A stretch of 5,447 nucleotides of DNA from an uncultured Sutterella sp. (GCA_905201055.1 CAJKMT010000067.1:1-5447); one strand, 5' to 3'; numbered from the stretch's first letter, positions 1-5,313 are shown. Program-made: numbers and translations. The notes: generated from the sequence alone by a model not told the origin.

Positions 1-927
1 CGGCACCGTGCGGGAATAGGCTGTTTCGATCTGCTGCTCAATCTGAAAACGCGTGAAGAGCGGGATGTCGTCGCGGTAGCGCTTGACGCGGTCAACCATA
101 TCGGGCATGACGTGCGCCATGAACTGACGAGCCTGTTCGTAGATATCGTCTGTATCGACCAGAATTTCGCCGATCTCAGGCTGGAAGTAATCACGAATGG
201 CACGAACAACAAGGTTCGATTCTTCAACAATCAAGAAAGGTGCAGGGTTGGCGCGCTTGCCTTTCTTGCCGTTGATCTGAGCTTCCGGCAGCCGCTTGGT
301 ATGACCGTTTTCAGTCGGATATTCGTAGACCGGACGAGCTGCGTCAGTAATGGCTTCCCAGAGTTTGAGCAAATAGTTGAGGTCCCATTGGAATTCGTCA
401 ACCGTGCGGCCGATACCGGCTGTGCGTGCAATGATGCTCATGCCGGCGGGCAATTTGAGCCGATCCATCGTTTCGCGCAGTTCCTGACGTTCTTCGCCTT
501 CGATACGGCGGGAAACACCGCCTCCGCGGGGGTTGTTCGGCATCAAAACGAGGTAGCGGCCGGCAAGCGAAATGAAGGTCGTCAAAGCGGCGCCTTTATT
601 GCCGCGCTCTTCTTTTTCGACCTGAACGATTAATTCCTGTCCTTCGACCAACGCGTCACGGATTGTAGCCGTGCGCACATCGACGCCTTCTTTGAAATAC
701 TGGCGGGAAACTTCTTTAAAGGGAAGGAAACCGTGACGATCTTCGCCGTAATTGACGAAGCAGGCTTCAAGACTCGGCTCAATGCGGGTAATGATGCCTT
801 TGTAGATATTGGATTTGCGTTGTTCGCGGCCGGCAGTTTCGATATCGATATCGATCAGCTTTTGGCCGTCAACAATACCCACGCGCGTCTCTTCGGCGTG
901 CGTGGCGTTAAATAACATGCGTTTCAT
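1..927 (-). CDS. rne: Ribonuclease E, N-terminal part (cut by window edge)
   Basis: Single-strand endoribonuclease that processes rRNA and tRNA precursors and starts mRNA decay; in proteobacteria it usually scaffolds a degradosome near the inner membrane. I translated 309 residues without a stop; the gene runs off the left edge. It begins MKRMLFNATHAEE, closely matching E. coli RNase E. The S1 RNA-binding domain spans about residues 37-117, with the RNA-contacting equivalents F57, F67 and K111 present. The 5'-sensor follows, with R168-T169 matching the E. coli monophosphate-binding R169-T170. The catalytic aspartates (E. coli D303, D346) lie beyond the edge. Residues 194-228, between WEAI and APFL, are about 27 residues longer than the E. 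coli loop and contain a basic GKKGKR stretch. GGAG at 937-934 lies 6 nt before ATG 927 and fixes the start. The next gene, rluC, is divergent. Confidence 0.97.
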   Translation of the reverse strand, partial: MKRMLFNATHAEETRVGIVDGQKLIDIDIETAGREQRKSNIYKGIITRIEPSLEACFVNYGEDRHGFLPFKEVSRQYFKEGVDVRTATIRDALVEGQELIVQVEKEERGNKGAALTTFISLAGRYLVLMPNNPRGGGVSRRIEGEERQELRETMDRLKLPAGMSIIARTAGIGRTVDEFQWDLNYLLKLWEAITDAARPVYEYPTENGHTKRLPEAQINGKKGKRANPAPFLIVEESNLVVRAIRDYFQPEIGEILVDTDDIYEQARQFMAHVMPDMVDRVKRYRDDIPLFTRFQIEQQIETAYSRTVP

Positions 928-933
928 TGCACA

Positions 934-967
934 CTCCGGGCTGACAACCACTGTCGCAGGTCGTCAG
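934..967 (-). promoter_or_regulatory. rne ribosome-binding site with abutting 9-bp hairpin
   Basis: On the minus strand, CTGACGACC (967-959) pairs with GGTTGTCAG (949-941) around a 9-nt loop, with one G-U pair. Three bases later comes the Shine-Dalgarno GGAG (937-934), 6 nt before the rne ATG. A hairpin this close to the ribosome-binding site could affect initiation or be an RNase E target. A weaker alternative hairpin, TCAGAG (988-983) with CTCTGA (969-964), shares bases 967-964 and cannot form at the same time. Confidence 0.55.
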
Positions 968-1007
968 AGTCAGGCGTGCCGTCTCTGAAACAAAATCCGT
1001 GGCGCAG

Positions 1008-1039
1008 AAGCTATGGCGGTTAATCAAAGCCGCCAGCTT
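1008..1039 (-). promoter_or_regulatory. Strong hairpin in the rne leader
   Basis: On the minus strand, AAGCT (1039-1035) then GGCGG (1034-1030) pair with CCGCC (1019-1015) and AGCTT (1012-1008). This leaves a 10-nt loop and a 2-nt bulge (1014-1013). No T-run follows, so it is not a terminator. It lies about 80 nt upstream of the rne start. It resembles in position, not demonstrably in sequence, the leader stem-loops through which E. coli RNase E controls its own mRNA; that role here is inference. Confidence 0.5.
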
Positions 1040-1054
1040 AATCTTTTCTCAAAT

Positions 1055-1084
1055 AAAAAAGCTCCGATAGAGTGAATCTTCGGA
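1055..1084 (-). terminator. Terminator-like hairpin in the rne leader (possible attenuator)
   Basis: Minus strand: TCCGA-AGA (1084-1077), loop TTCAC, then TCT, a bulged A, and TCGGA (1071-1063). GC and six T follow (1060-1055), then ATTT. The stem is 8 bp with one bulge, weaker than a textbook terminator but ending in a proper T-run. It sits about 130 nt upstream of rne and points toward it. It would reduce read-through into rne from any promoter to its right, or end a separate short RNA. Confidence 0.45.
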
Positions 1085-1167
1085 AAAGCGTGAGAAAACA
1101 AACTGTTAGACGTGTGTCGCCTCTCTTTTGAGTTCAGCGGTAGGGAGAGCACCGAAACGAACGAATT

Positions 1168-1188
1168 CAAAATAGATGATCTATTTTG
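1168..1188. repeat. 21-bp AT-rich palindrome, operator-like
   Basis: Perfect dyad: the 10-base arm CAAAATAGAT (1168-1177), a central G (1178), and ATCTATTTTG (1179-1188). As RNA it could form a 7- or 8-bp stem with a small loop. There is no T-run, so a terminator is unlikely. A second perfect palindrome, TTGAGCTCAA, lies at 1194-1203. The symmetry and AT-richness suit a dimeric DNA-binding protein site in the rne control region; no regulator can be named. Confidence 0.5.
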
Positions 1189-1262
1189 CATCTTTGAGCT
1201 CAATCCCTCACATAAGGTCTATTTAAAACAATCACTGCAATTTTCATTTTGACAAGTCTGAT

Positions 1263-1283
1263 TCACCGACATCGATGCGGTGA
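1263..1283. repeat. Nested dyad symmetry
   Basis: TCACCG (1263-1268) and CGGTGA (1278-1283) form 6-bp inverted arms flanking the 8-bp palindrome CATCGATG (1270-1277), offset by one A. It could be a protein-binding site or a hairpin in a long rne leader. Function unknown. Confidence 0.35.
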
Positions 1284-1426
1284 TCCGAGTGGGACTTGCC
1301 CGACCACAGATTTCATTTAGTACGGCAATTAACAACAAGCTCTGAGGTCGGTTCATTTATCCGCTTAAGAGCATTCACTTATACCGTTTGCTGCTTAAAA
1401 AGCGTTATTACGCCGGCATCCCTGCT

Positions 1427-1445
1427 CGCGAAAAAAAGTTTCGCG
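1427..1445. repeat. 7-bp inverted repeat with A/T-tract loop
   Basis: CGCGAAA (1427-1433) and TTTCGCG (1439-1445) are perfect inverted arms separated by AAAAG. A short stable hairpin is possible on either strand. No T-run follows the stem on either strand, so it is not called a terminator. Confidence 0.35.
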
Positions 1446-1491
1446 GCTACGCCAATAGTCAACCTGGGAAGGCAGCTCTTCGCAGGTACAC

Positions 1492-1523
1492 AAAAAACTT
1501 TACCGGGAGCATTCCCGATAAAG
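1492..1523 (-). terminator. Strong intrinsic terminator, minus strand
   Basis: Minus strand: CTTTATCGGGA (1523-1513), loop ATGC, then TCCCGGTAAAG (1508-1498), followed at once by TTTTTT (1497-1492). The stem is 11 bp with one U-G pair and no bulge. On the plus strand the wobble becomes a C-A mismatch and the T-run is four bases away, so the element favours minus-strand RNA. No protein gene upstream on that strand needs a terminator, which points to a short non-coding transcript between rluC and this site. Confidence 0.72.
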
Positions 1524-1575
1524 AGAATTTTTTAATCAAAACATGGCTACAATGCACATGTTGATTTTCCATAGA

Positions 1576-1617
1576 AGTTGAACGGGCAAAAACCATATTT
1601 GTTGTCCGATTTCAACT
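1576..1617. repeat. Long inverted repeat upstream of rluC
   Basis: A 14-base arm (1576-1589) is complementary to 1602-1608 plus 1611-1617, with a 2-nt bulge at 1609-1610. Read as plus-strand RNA the single imperfect position is a G-U pair; as minus-strand RNA it is an A-C mismatch. It ends 21 bases before the rluC ATG. It may therefore be a hairpin in an rluC leader, part of the candidate minus-strand RNA, or a DNA operator. Confidence 0.5.
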
Positions 1618-1630
1618 CGATCCCCATTAT
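1602..1630 (+). promoter_or_regulatory. Weak sigma70-like promoter for rluC
   Basis: TTGTCC (1602-1607), a 17-bp spacer and CATTAT (1625-1630) each match the consensus at 4 of 6 positions. The predicted start falls at about 1637-1639, essentially on the rluC ATG. The -10 region overlaps the minus-strand TATAAT box, so the two directions would compete. An alternative -10, TACAAT (1548-1553), lacks a visible -35 and would give a leader of about 80 nt. Confidence 0.3.
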
Positions 1631-1631
1631 A
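1626..1631 (-). promoter_or_regulatory. Perfect TATAAT -10 box on the minus strand
   Basis: The minus strand reads TATAAT at 1631-1626 just outside the rluC start, placing a transcription start near 1620. No TTGACA-like hexamer lies at 16-18 bp spacing and there is no TGn extension, so only half of the promoter is seen. It is supported mainly by the structured, terminated stretch downstream. Confidence 0.35.
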
Positions 1632-1638
1632 TAGAGTT

Positions 1639-2655
1639 ATGGCAAATTTAGTTGGGAAAACCCCTGCATTTATTTCCTCCGTTCAGGCCGCAGCAAGACC
1701 TGATGCCGTCGTCTGGATTCGGATAGGCGCTGACGCTGACGGACAGCGTCTCGATAATTACCTTTTCAGAATCGCCAAGGGTGTGCCGAAGAGCCATCTG
1801 TACCGAATTGTGCGAGGCGGCGAGGTGAGAGTAAATAAAAAACGAGCCTCTGTTGATACGCGTTTAAATTTGGGCGATGAGCTGCGGGTGCCTCCGATTC
1901 GTGTTTCGAGTACCCCTAAAAAAGAAACGGCAAGACCGATCGATGACATTGAACTGCCGATTTTGTACGAAGATGAGCACATTCTGGTTGTGGATAAACC
2001 CGCGGGGCTTGCAGCGCACGGCGGCTCCGGCATCAGTTTCGGTTTAATCGAAAGACTTCGTGCGGCCCGTCCCAATCAGCCCTACCTGGAGTTGGTTCAC
2101 CGTTTGGATCGGGAAACAAGCGGCGTGATGATGCTTGCCAAAACCCGAAAAGCGTTGGTCAGACTTCATGAAATGATTCGTGAGGGGAATCTTCACAAGT
2201 CGTATAAAACTTTGGTGCTTGGCGATTGGGTAAATGACCGCCAGCACATTAAGGCGCCTTTATATAAATTTGTCACCGCATCCGGTGAGCGTCGGGTTTG
2301 CGTGGACGAAGAAAAGGGGCTGCCGAGCCACAGCATTTTCCAGCTTATTGATCGGTTCGGTGAGGTCTCTTATTTAAATGTTGATTTGAAGACCGGCCGC
2401 ACTCACCAGATCCGAGTTCACGCTCAGTGGGCAGGACACCCGCTTGTGGGTGATGAGAAATACGGGGACTTTGAAGAAAATAAAAAAATTGCCAAGGGCA
2501 GTTTAGGAATCCCTTTTAAACGAATGTTTCTGCATGCTTATCGTTTGGAGTTTAAGCACCCCGTTACCGGTCAGTCTATGTCAGTGACCGCAAAGCTGCC
2601 GAAAGACTGTGAAGAATTAATTTCAACACTTAAGCAAAGAAAGGAAAACAAATAA
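1639..2655 (+). CDS. rluC: 23S rRNA pseudouridine synthase RluC
   Basis: RluA-family enzyme that isomerises uridines in 23S rRNA near the peptidyl-transferase centre (U955, U2504 and U2580 in E. coli). The 338-residue protein has an S4 RNA-binding domain at about 34-90, with GQRLDNYLFRIAKGVPKSHL and GEVRVNKKR. The synthase domain follows: HILVVDKPAGLAAHGGSG, then the catalytic motif HRLDRETSG (154-162) with nucleophile D157, and GRTHQIRVH (253-261). FLHAYRLEF near residue 297 is also typical. RluC is chosen over RluD by the close match to E. coli RluC, including AHGGSGISFG. The N-terminus is about 14 residues longer than in E. coli. ATG 1639 is the only plausible start, since a stop lies upstream in frame at 1579, yet no Shine-Dalgarno precedes it. 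The next gene overlaps its stop as TAATG, suggesting coupled translation. Confidence 0.95.
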   Translation: MANLVGKTPAFISSVQAAARPDAVVWIRIGADADGQRLDNYLFRIAKGVPKSHLYRIVRGGEVRVNKKRASVDTRLNLGDELRVPPIRVSSTPKKETARPIDDIELPILYEDEHILVVDKPAGLAAHGGSGISFGLIERLRAARPNQPYLELVHRLDRETSGVMMLAKTRKALVRLHEMIREGNLHKSYKTLVLGDWVNDRQHIKAPLYKFVTASGERRVCVDEEKGLPSHSIFQLIDRFGEVSYLNVDLKTGRTHQIRVHAQWAGHPLVGDEKYGDFEENKKIAKGSLGIPFKRMFLHAYRLEFKHPVTGQSMSVTAKLPKDCEELISTLKQRKENK

Positions 2656-3320
2656 TGCTCGTGCCCAAATTTGATCTGTTTGTATTTGACTGGGACGGCA
2701 CCGTGATGGATACGACTGAGCCCATTGCTGCGGGTATCTGCAACGCATTTGTCGCCTTGGGTTATAAAGATCCGGGTATGCAGGCGGCACGCAATGTGAT
2801 CGGTTTGGATTGGCGGCGCGCCATTTTGTCAATTGAGCCTGAATTTAAATTTGAGCACTACGAACAGTTCGAGCAAGCTTATCGCGAATACTACCTCGTG
2901 AAAGAAAAAGAGATCGGCATTTTCCCGGGGCTTGAAAACCTGATGCGCAAAATGAAAGCCGCAGGCTTGCGTCTGGCTGTGGCCACCGGTAAAAGCCGCC
3001 GCGGTTTGGATCGGGTTTTTGCTCAAACGGGTGTGAGCGATATTTTTGAAGCCACGGTGACGGCAGATGAAAGCGCGGGCAAACCCAATCCTTTGATGCT
3101 TCAGATGCTCTCAGAAGAAACCGGTGTGGATATTCATCAGATGGTGATGATCGGGGACACGGAGCATGACCTGTGGCTTGCGAAAAACGCAGGCTGTGCG
3201 GCTGTTGCGGTCAGTTACGGGGCATTCCCCAAGTCGGAGCTTGTGAAGTGGAAGGTGCCCGTTGTTGACAATACCGAGCAGCTTGCCGTGGCGCTGGGCG
3301 TTGATGAACTTTTGAAGTAG
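2655..3320 (+). CDS. HAD-superfamily phosphatase, phosphoglycolate-phosphatase-like
   Basis: Cytoplasmic haloacid-dehalogenase-fold hydrolase of 221 residues, the usual length for subfamily IA (Gph-like). All four motifs are intact: motif I DWDGT with nucleophile D12 and acid-base D14; motif II AVATGKS with T111; motif III K143 in SAGKPNP; motif IV GDTEHD with D168 and D172 for magnesium. A helical cap lies at about 20-85. Phosphate-ester hydrolysis is well supported, but the substrate is not; phosphoglycolate or a nucleotide are both possible. The start overlaps the rluC stop by one base (TAATG), and AAGGA at 2641-2645 supplies the ribosome-binding site, so it is co-transcribed and probably coupled with rluC. 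A HAD gene after rluC is a common Burkholderiales arrangement, though no shared pathway is evident. The gene ends just before a bidirectional terminator. Confidence 0.92.
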   Translation: MLVPKFDLFVFDWDGTVMDTTEPIAAGICNAFVALGYKDPGMQAARNVIGLDWRRAILSIEPEFKFEHYEQFEQAYREYYLVKEKEIGIFPGLENLMRKMKAAGLRLAVATGKSRRGLDRVFAQTGVSDIFEATVTADESAGKPNPLMLQMLSEETGVDIHQMVMIGDTEHDLWLAKNAGCAAVAVSYGAFPKSELVKWKVPVVDNTEQLAVALGVDELLK

Positions 3321-3322
3321 TT

Positions 3323-3355
3323 AAAAAAGAGGGCGGTTAAACCGCCCCGATTTTT
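3323..3355. terminator. Bidirectional intrinsic terminator between convergent genes
   Basis: GGGCGGT (3331-3337), a 3-nt loop, and ACCGCCC (3341-3347) form a perfect 7-bp stem. On the plus strand CGA and five T (3351-3355) follow, ending the rluC-HAD operon. On the minus strand TC and six T (3328-3323) follow, ending the maf-methyltransferase operon. The methyltransferase stop codon (3356-3354) lies inside the plus-strand T-run, so the two operons share a very compact end. Confidence 0.88.
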
Positions 3356-4139
3356 AAGCCTGGCGCCAGAAGCTGCCTTGCTTTTTAAAATGTGTTTTGG
3401 TGTTTTTGTGTGTCGTGTGAGTTTTTACGGCACTCTTTTGAGCCAAAATCGCAAAAATTGTCGGCAGTTTCGGTAAAACAGTTTTCTCGTTTTTCCATTC
3501 CGACGCTTTTTTCGTTTTCACAAATTCTGAATCACCTGTCAAATCACAGGCAACGGTAATTCGTGTCGACGGAGCCAGTGTCTGGATTAAAAATTCCAAG
3601 AAATTCTGATTGCGGTAAGGCGTTTCAATAAAAAGCTGCGTTTCCCCTCGTGCACTTTGCTGCTCAGCAGACTTAAGCGCTTGTGTGCGGGCAGGCTCCT
3701 TAATCGGCAGGTAGCCTAGGAAACGGAAGTGCTGACCGTCAAGACCGCTTGCCATCAATGCAAGAAGAATGGAACTTGGACCGACCAAAGGCTTAACCCG
3801 ATAGCCTTTTTCCTGAGCGCGGGCGACTATGGTGGCTCCCGGATCGGCAATGCCGGGGCAGCCTGACTCACTCACAATGGCGATGTCCTTGCCTTCACCC
3901 AAAGGGGCGAGCCATTGATCAATCAAACGGCTATCGGGTTCATGACCGATCTCGTCAATTTGCAGTTCCATTAAAGGCACCGGGTGAGAGGCGGCCTTCA
4001 GGTAAGCGCGGGCACTTTTGGCGTTTTCAGCCAAAAAGACGCGGGTCTGCCGCAAGACTTCAAGTGTGGCTGCGGGCAAAGTTTCCTCAACCGGCCGTTC
4101 TGCGATTCTGTTTGGCAGAAGATAGAGAGTTCCCGACAT
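3354..4139 (-). CDS. RsmI-like tetrapyrrole-methylase-family SAM-dependent methyltransferase
   Basis: The 261-residue protein is related to RsmI, the 16S rRNA C1402 2'-O-methylase. Visible family motifs are GTLYLLPNRI at the N-terminus, SESGCPGIADPGA (90-102, matching SDAGTPLINDPG of RsmI), LVGPSSILLALMASG (118-132) and IETPYRN (171-177). The HDHNE segment of RsmI is absent, as is the C-terminal RsmI domain, so this is a separate subfamily and its substrate is not known. After PTIFAILA (about 226-233), where I expect the conserved fold to end, there is a 28-residue tail rich in Lys, His and Thr, encoded by unusually TG-rich DNA. It overlaps the upstream maf stop as TAATG, with AAGG (4149-4146) 6 nt before ATG, suggesting coupled translation. 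In Burkholderiales a gene of this type commonly neighbours maf. Confidence 0.88.
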   Translation of the reverse strand: MSGTLYLLPNRIAERPVEETLPAATLEVLRQTRVFLAENAKSARAYLKAASHPVPLMELQIDEIGHEPDSRLIDQWLAPLGEGKDIAIVSESGCPGIADPGATIVARAQEKGYRVKPLVGPSSILLALMASGLDGQHFRFLGYLPIKEPARTQALKSAEQQSARGETQLFIETPYRNQNFLEFLIQTLAPSTRITVACDLTGDSEFVKTKKASEWKNEKTVLPKLPTIFAILAQKSAVKTHTTHKNTKTHFKKQGSFWRQA

Positions 4140-4741
4140 TATTCACCTTCGCCGATGCCGTCAATGACTTCAAACCCCGCCTTAGCCAAAAGGTTCACGG
4201 TTTCAATTAAGGGTAAACCGATCAAAGCCGTGGGGTCTGTGGAGCGGACCTCCTTCATAAGCGCAATGCCAAGCTTCTCGATTTTGGCCGAGCCTGCGCA
4301 GTTAAAGGGCTGTTCGCGGTCCAGATAATGTTCGATTGTCTCTTTAGACAGATTTTTCATGGTGACGACAGTCGGCACCATGGTTTCAAAAATTTTGCCT
4401 TCGGCGCTGATAATGCAAAGAGCCGTTAAAAAATAAACGGTCTGTCCCTGCATGGCGGTGAGCTGCTCAATGGCGCGCTCACGTGTGTGCGGTTTGCCAA
4501 GAATTCTGTCACCGAGCACGGCCACCTGGTCACTGCCGATGACAATGGCCTCACCCACAATACTTTTGACCTTGAGGGCCTTTTCCCGAGCCAGTCTCAC
4601 GCAGAGCGCCTCCGGACTTTCTCCCTCTTGGCGGCTTTCATCGATGTCTGCGGACACACACTCAAATTCAACGCCAAGACGCTGAAGTAATTCTTTTCTG
4701 TACGGGGAACTTGACCCCAGGACTAATTTATTCGGTAACAT
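4139..4741 (-). CDS. maf: Maf-family nucleotide pyrophosphatase, YceF type (probably m7GTP)
   Basis: Hydrolyses non-canonical nucleoside triphosphates to monophosphates in the cytoplasm, a house-cleaning role. The YceF subgroup prefers 7-methyl-GTP. The 200-residue product starts MLPNKLVLGSSSPYRKELL. Key family features are S10-S12 with R15, the acidic ADIDES segment (31-36), IGSDQV with D71-Q72, GKP with K83, and the late NCAGSAKIEKLGI and GLPLIE segments. GSDQVAVL, rather than the GADT of the YhdE type, points to YceF. A longer frame opens at 4798, but it would add 19 residues absent from the family and run into divergent yceD, so ATG 4741 is preferred. GAGG lies only 3 nt before it and AAGG lies 11 nt before it, so the ribosome-binding site is not ideal. 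The methyltransferase follows in the same operon. Only 29 bp separate it from yceD. Confidence 0.93.
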   Translation of the reverse strand: MLPNKLVLGSSSPYRKELLQRLGVEFECVSADIDESRQEGESPEALCVRLAREKALKVKSIVGEAIVIGSDQVAVLGDRILGKPHTRERAIEQLTAMQGQTVYFLTALCIISAEGKIFETMVPTVVTMKNLSKETIEHYLDREQPFNCAGSAKIEKLGIALMKEVRSTDPTALIGLPLIETVNLLAKAGFEVIDGIGEGE

Positions 4742-4770
4742 ACGCCTCGTAACCTTATTGGGAGTATCGA

Positions 4771-5307
4771 ATGTCGAAAGACAAGCAAAATTTTTCAACA
4801 GTCGACATTTTCTCGGTTGCAGGAAATCGTCAGAAGATTAACACAACAGTGGACATTTCGGAGATGCCCGAATTGCAAACACTGATTATCGACAGTGAGT
4901 CAGTAAAACCTTTTGAGGTTAGCATTGAAGGGACTGAAGGTGTTCGCGGTTTGCCGGGCGCGCTCTTGTCGATCAAGGGAAGTGTTCAGATGCGATGTAC
5001 TCGCTGCATGAACCCAATTGATGTAGAGATTGATCGTGAAGTGCCCTTTTTGTTCGTAAAGAGTGAAGCTGAAGCCAATCGGATTCCTGTCGATGAAGAC
5101 GAGGAATGGGAAGTGGTTGTGGGATCCGAACACATGGATGTTGCTCACTGGGTGCAGGAAGAAGTAATTCTTTCTCTACCGACATTTCCGAGGCACGAAG
5201 ACTGTGAAGCGCCGGAAAGCGAGGCTTTGAATTCTCAGTTTGAAGAAGAATTTGAAGAAAAGCCGAAACCTTTTGCTAACTTGCGAGACTTATTGAAGAA
5301 AAACTGA
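4771..5307 (+). CDS. yceD: YceD / DUF177 family, 23S rRNA accumulation protein
   Basis: Family members are needed for normal 23S rRNA accumulation (E. coli YceD and plant homologues); the mechanism is unclear. The 178-residue protein carries the DUF177 pattern: RCTRC (C76, C79), HEDC (H142, C145), which together could bind a metal, the acidic segment VDEDEEWEV (107-115), VQEEVILSLPTFP (128-140), an acidic stretch (about 147-163), and the C-terminal KPFANLRDLLKK, matching KPNPFAVL of E. coli YceD. GGGAG (4760-4764) lies 6 nt before the start. The gap to divergent maf is 29 bp, so its promoter must overlap maf; TTGACC (4711-4716) with TAACAT (4736-4741) is a weak candidate with 19-bp spacing. 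Downstream is rpmF, the conserved partner. Its TGA stop is part of a promoter-like sequence. Confidence 0.93.
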   Translation: MSKDKQNFSTVDIFSVAGNRQKINTTVDISEMPELQTLIIDSESVKPFEVSIEGTEGVRGLPGALLSIKGSVQMRCTRCMNPIDVEIDREVPFLFVKSEAEANRIPVDEDEEWEVVVGSEHMDVAHWVQEEVILSLPTFPRHEDCEAPESEALNSQFEEEFEEKPKPFANLRDLLKKN

Positions 5308-5313
5308 TATAAT
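5305..5313 (+). promoter_or_regulatory. Extended -10 promoter overlapping the yceD stop codon
   Basis: TGATATAAT is a perfect extended -10 element (TGn plus TATAAT), with the TGA being the yceD stop codon. No good -35 sits at the usual spacing, which extended -10 promoters can do without. A start near 5320 would give rpmF a leader of about 87 nt. Confidence 0.5.

Larger units (their letters stand above)
1492..1620 (-). ncRNA. Candidate small RNA of about 130 nt, divergent from rluC
   Basis: Minus-strand DNA between a TATAAT box (1631-1626) and the strong terminator at 1492-1523 would give an RNA of about 130 nt that folds almost end to end. Hairpin 1 pairs AGTTGAA (1617-1611) and CGGACAA (1608-1602) with TTGCCCG (1589-1583) and TTCAACT (1582-1576), with one A-C mismatch. 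Hairpin 2 pairs AATC and AACATG (1566-1557) with CATGTT and GATT, with a 2-nt bulge and an 11-nt loop. An A-rich linker and the terminator hairpin follow. Stem-loops, a single-stranded A-rich stretch and a U-tailed terminator match typical bacterial small RNAs. Weak points: no -35 box, and hairpin 1 fits slightly better as plus-strand RNA. I do not recognise a known RNA family. It could instead be an attenuated rne leader. Confidence 0.4.
928..1638. other. Divergent rne/rluC intergenic region, 711 bp, no convincing gene
   Basis: This stretch separates two divergent start codons. I see no protein gene in it: the longest frame, 1296-1535 (+), needs a TTG start without a ribosome-binding site and its product resembles nothing I know. 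Instead the DNA is rich in dyads and hairpins, listed separately. Nearest rne is a structured leader (928-1084). The middle holds AT-rich palindromes (1168-1188, 1194-1203) and further dyads (1263-1283, 1427-1445). Next to rluC is a possible minus-strand small RNA (1492-1620). E. coli rne also has a long, structured, autoregulated 5' leader, so a large non-coding region here is expected in principle. I found no strong consensus promoter for rne. Confidence 0.8.

Noticed and set aside
112..633. 173-codon plus-strand frame opposite rne
   Set aside because: It is antisense to the conserved rne coding sequence and has no recognisable product.
841..856. Short GATATC tandem repeat
   Set aside because: It encodes the conserved IDIDI stretch of RNase E and needs no further explanation.
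1023..1052. Promoter TTGAGA-18 bp-TTTGAT for rne on the minus strand
   Set aside because: The -35 is good (5 of 6) but the -10 is only 4 of 6 and overlaps the hairpin at 1008-1039, so it is too weak to list. If real, rne would have a leader of about 90 nt lacking that hairpin.
1221..1255. Promoter on the minus strand using TTGTCA (1255-1250) and the TTTAAAT region
   Set aside because: The spacing is about 22-23 bp, too long for sigma70, and no -10 match lies at 16-18 bp.
1296..1535. 79-residue open frame on the plus strand in the intergenic region
   Set aside because: It needs a TTG start with no ribosome-binding site, runs through a terminator hairpin and several dyads, and its product shows no recognisable features.
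1458..1595. 45-codon minus-strand frame beginning MVFARSTSM near 1595
   Set aside because: No ribosome-binding site precedes its ATG and it reads straight through the strong terminator at 1523-1492. An RNA gene fits better.
4742..4798. Upstream start for maf at 4798
   Set aside because: It would add 19 residues not found in Maf proteins and overlap the yceD coding region and its ribosome-binding site.
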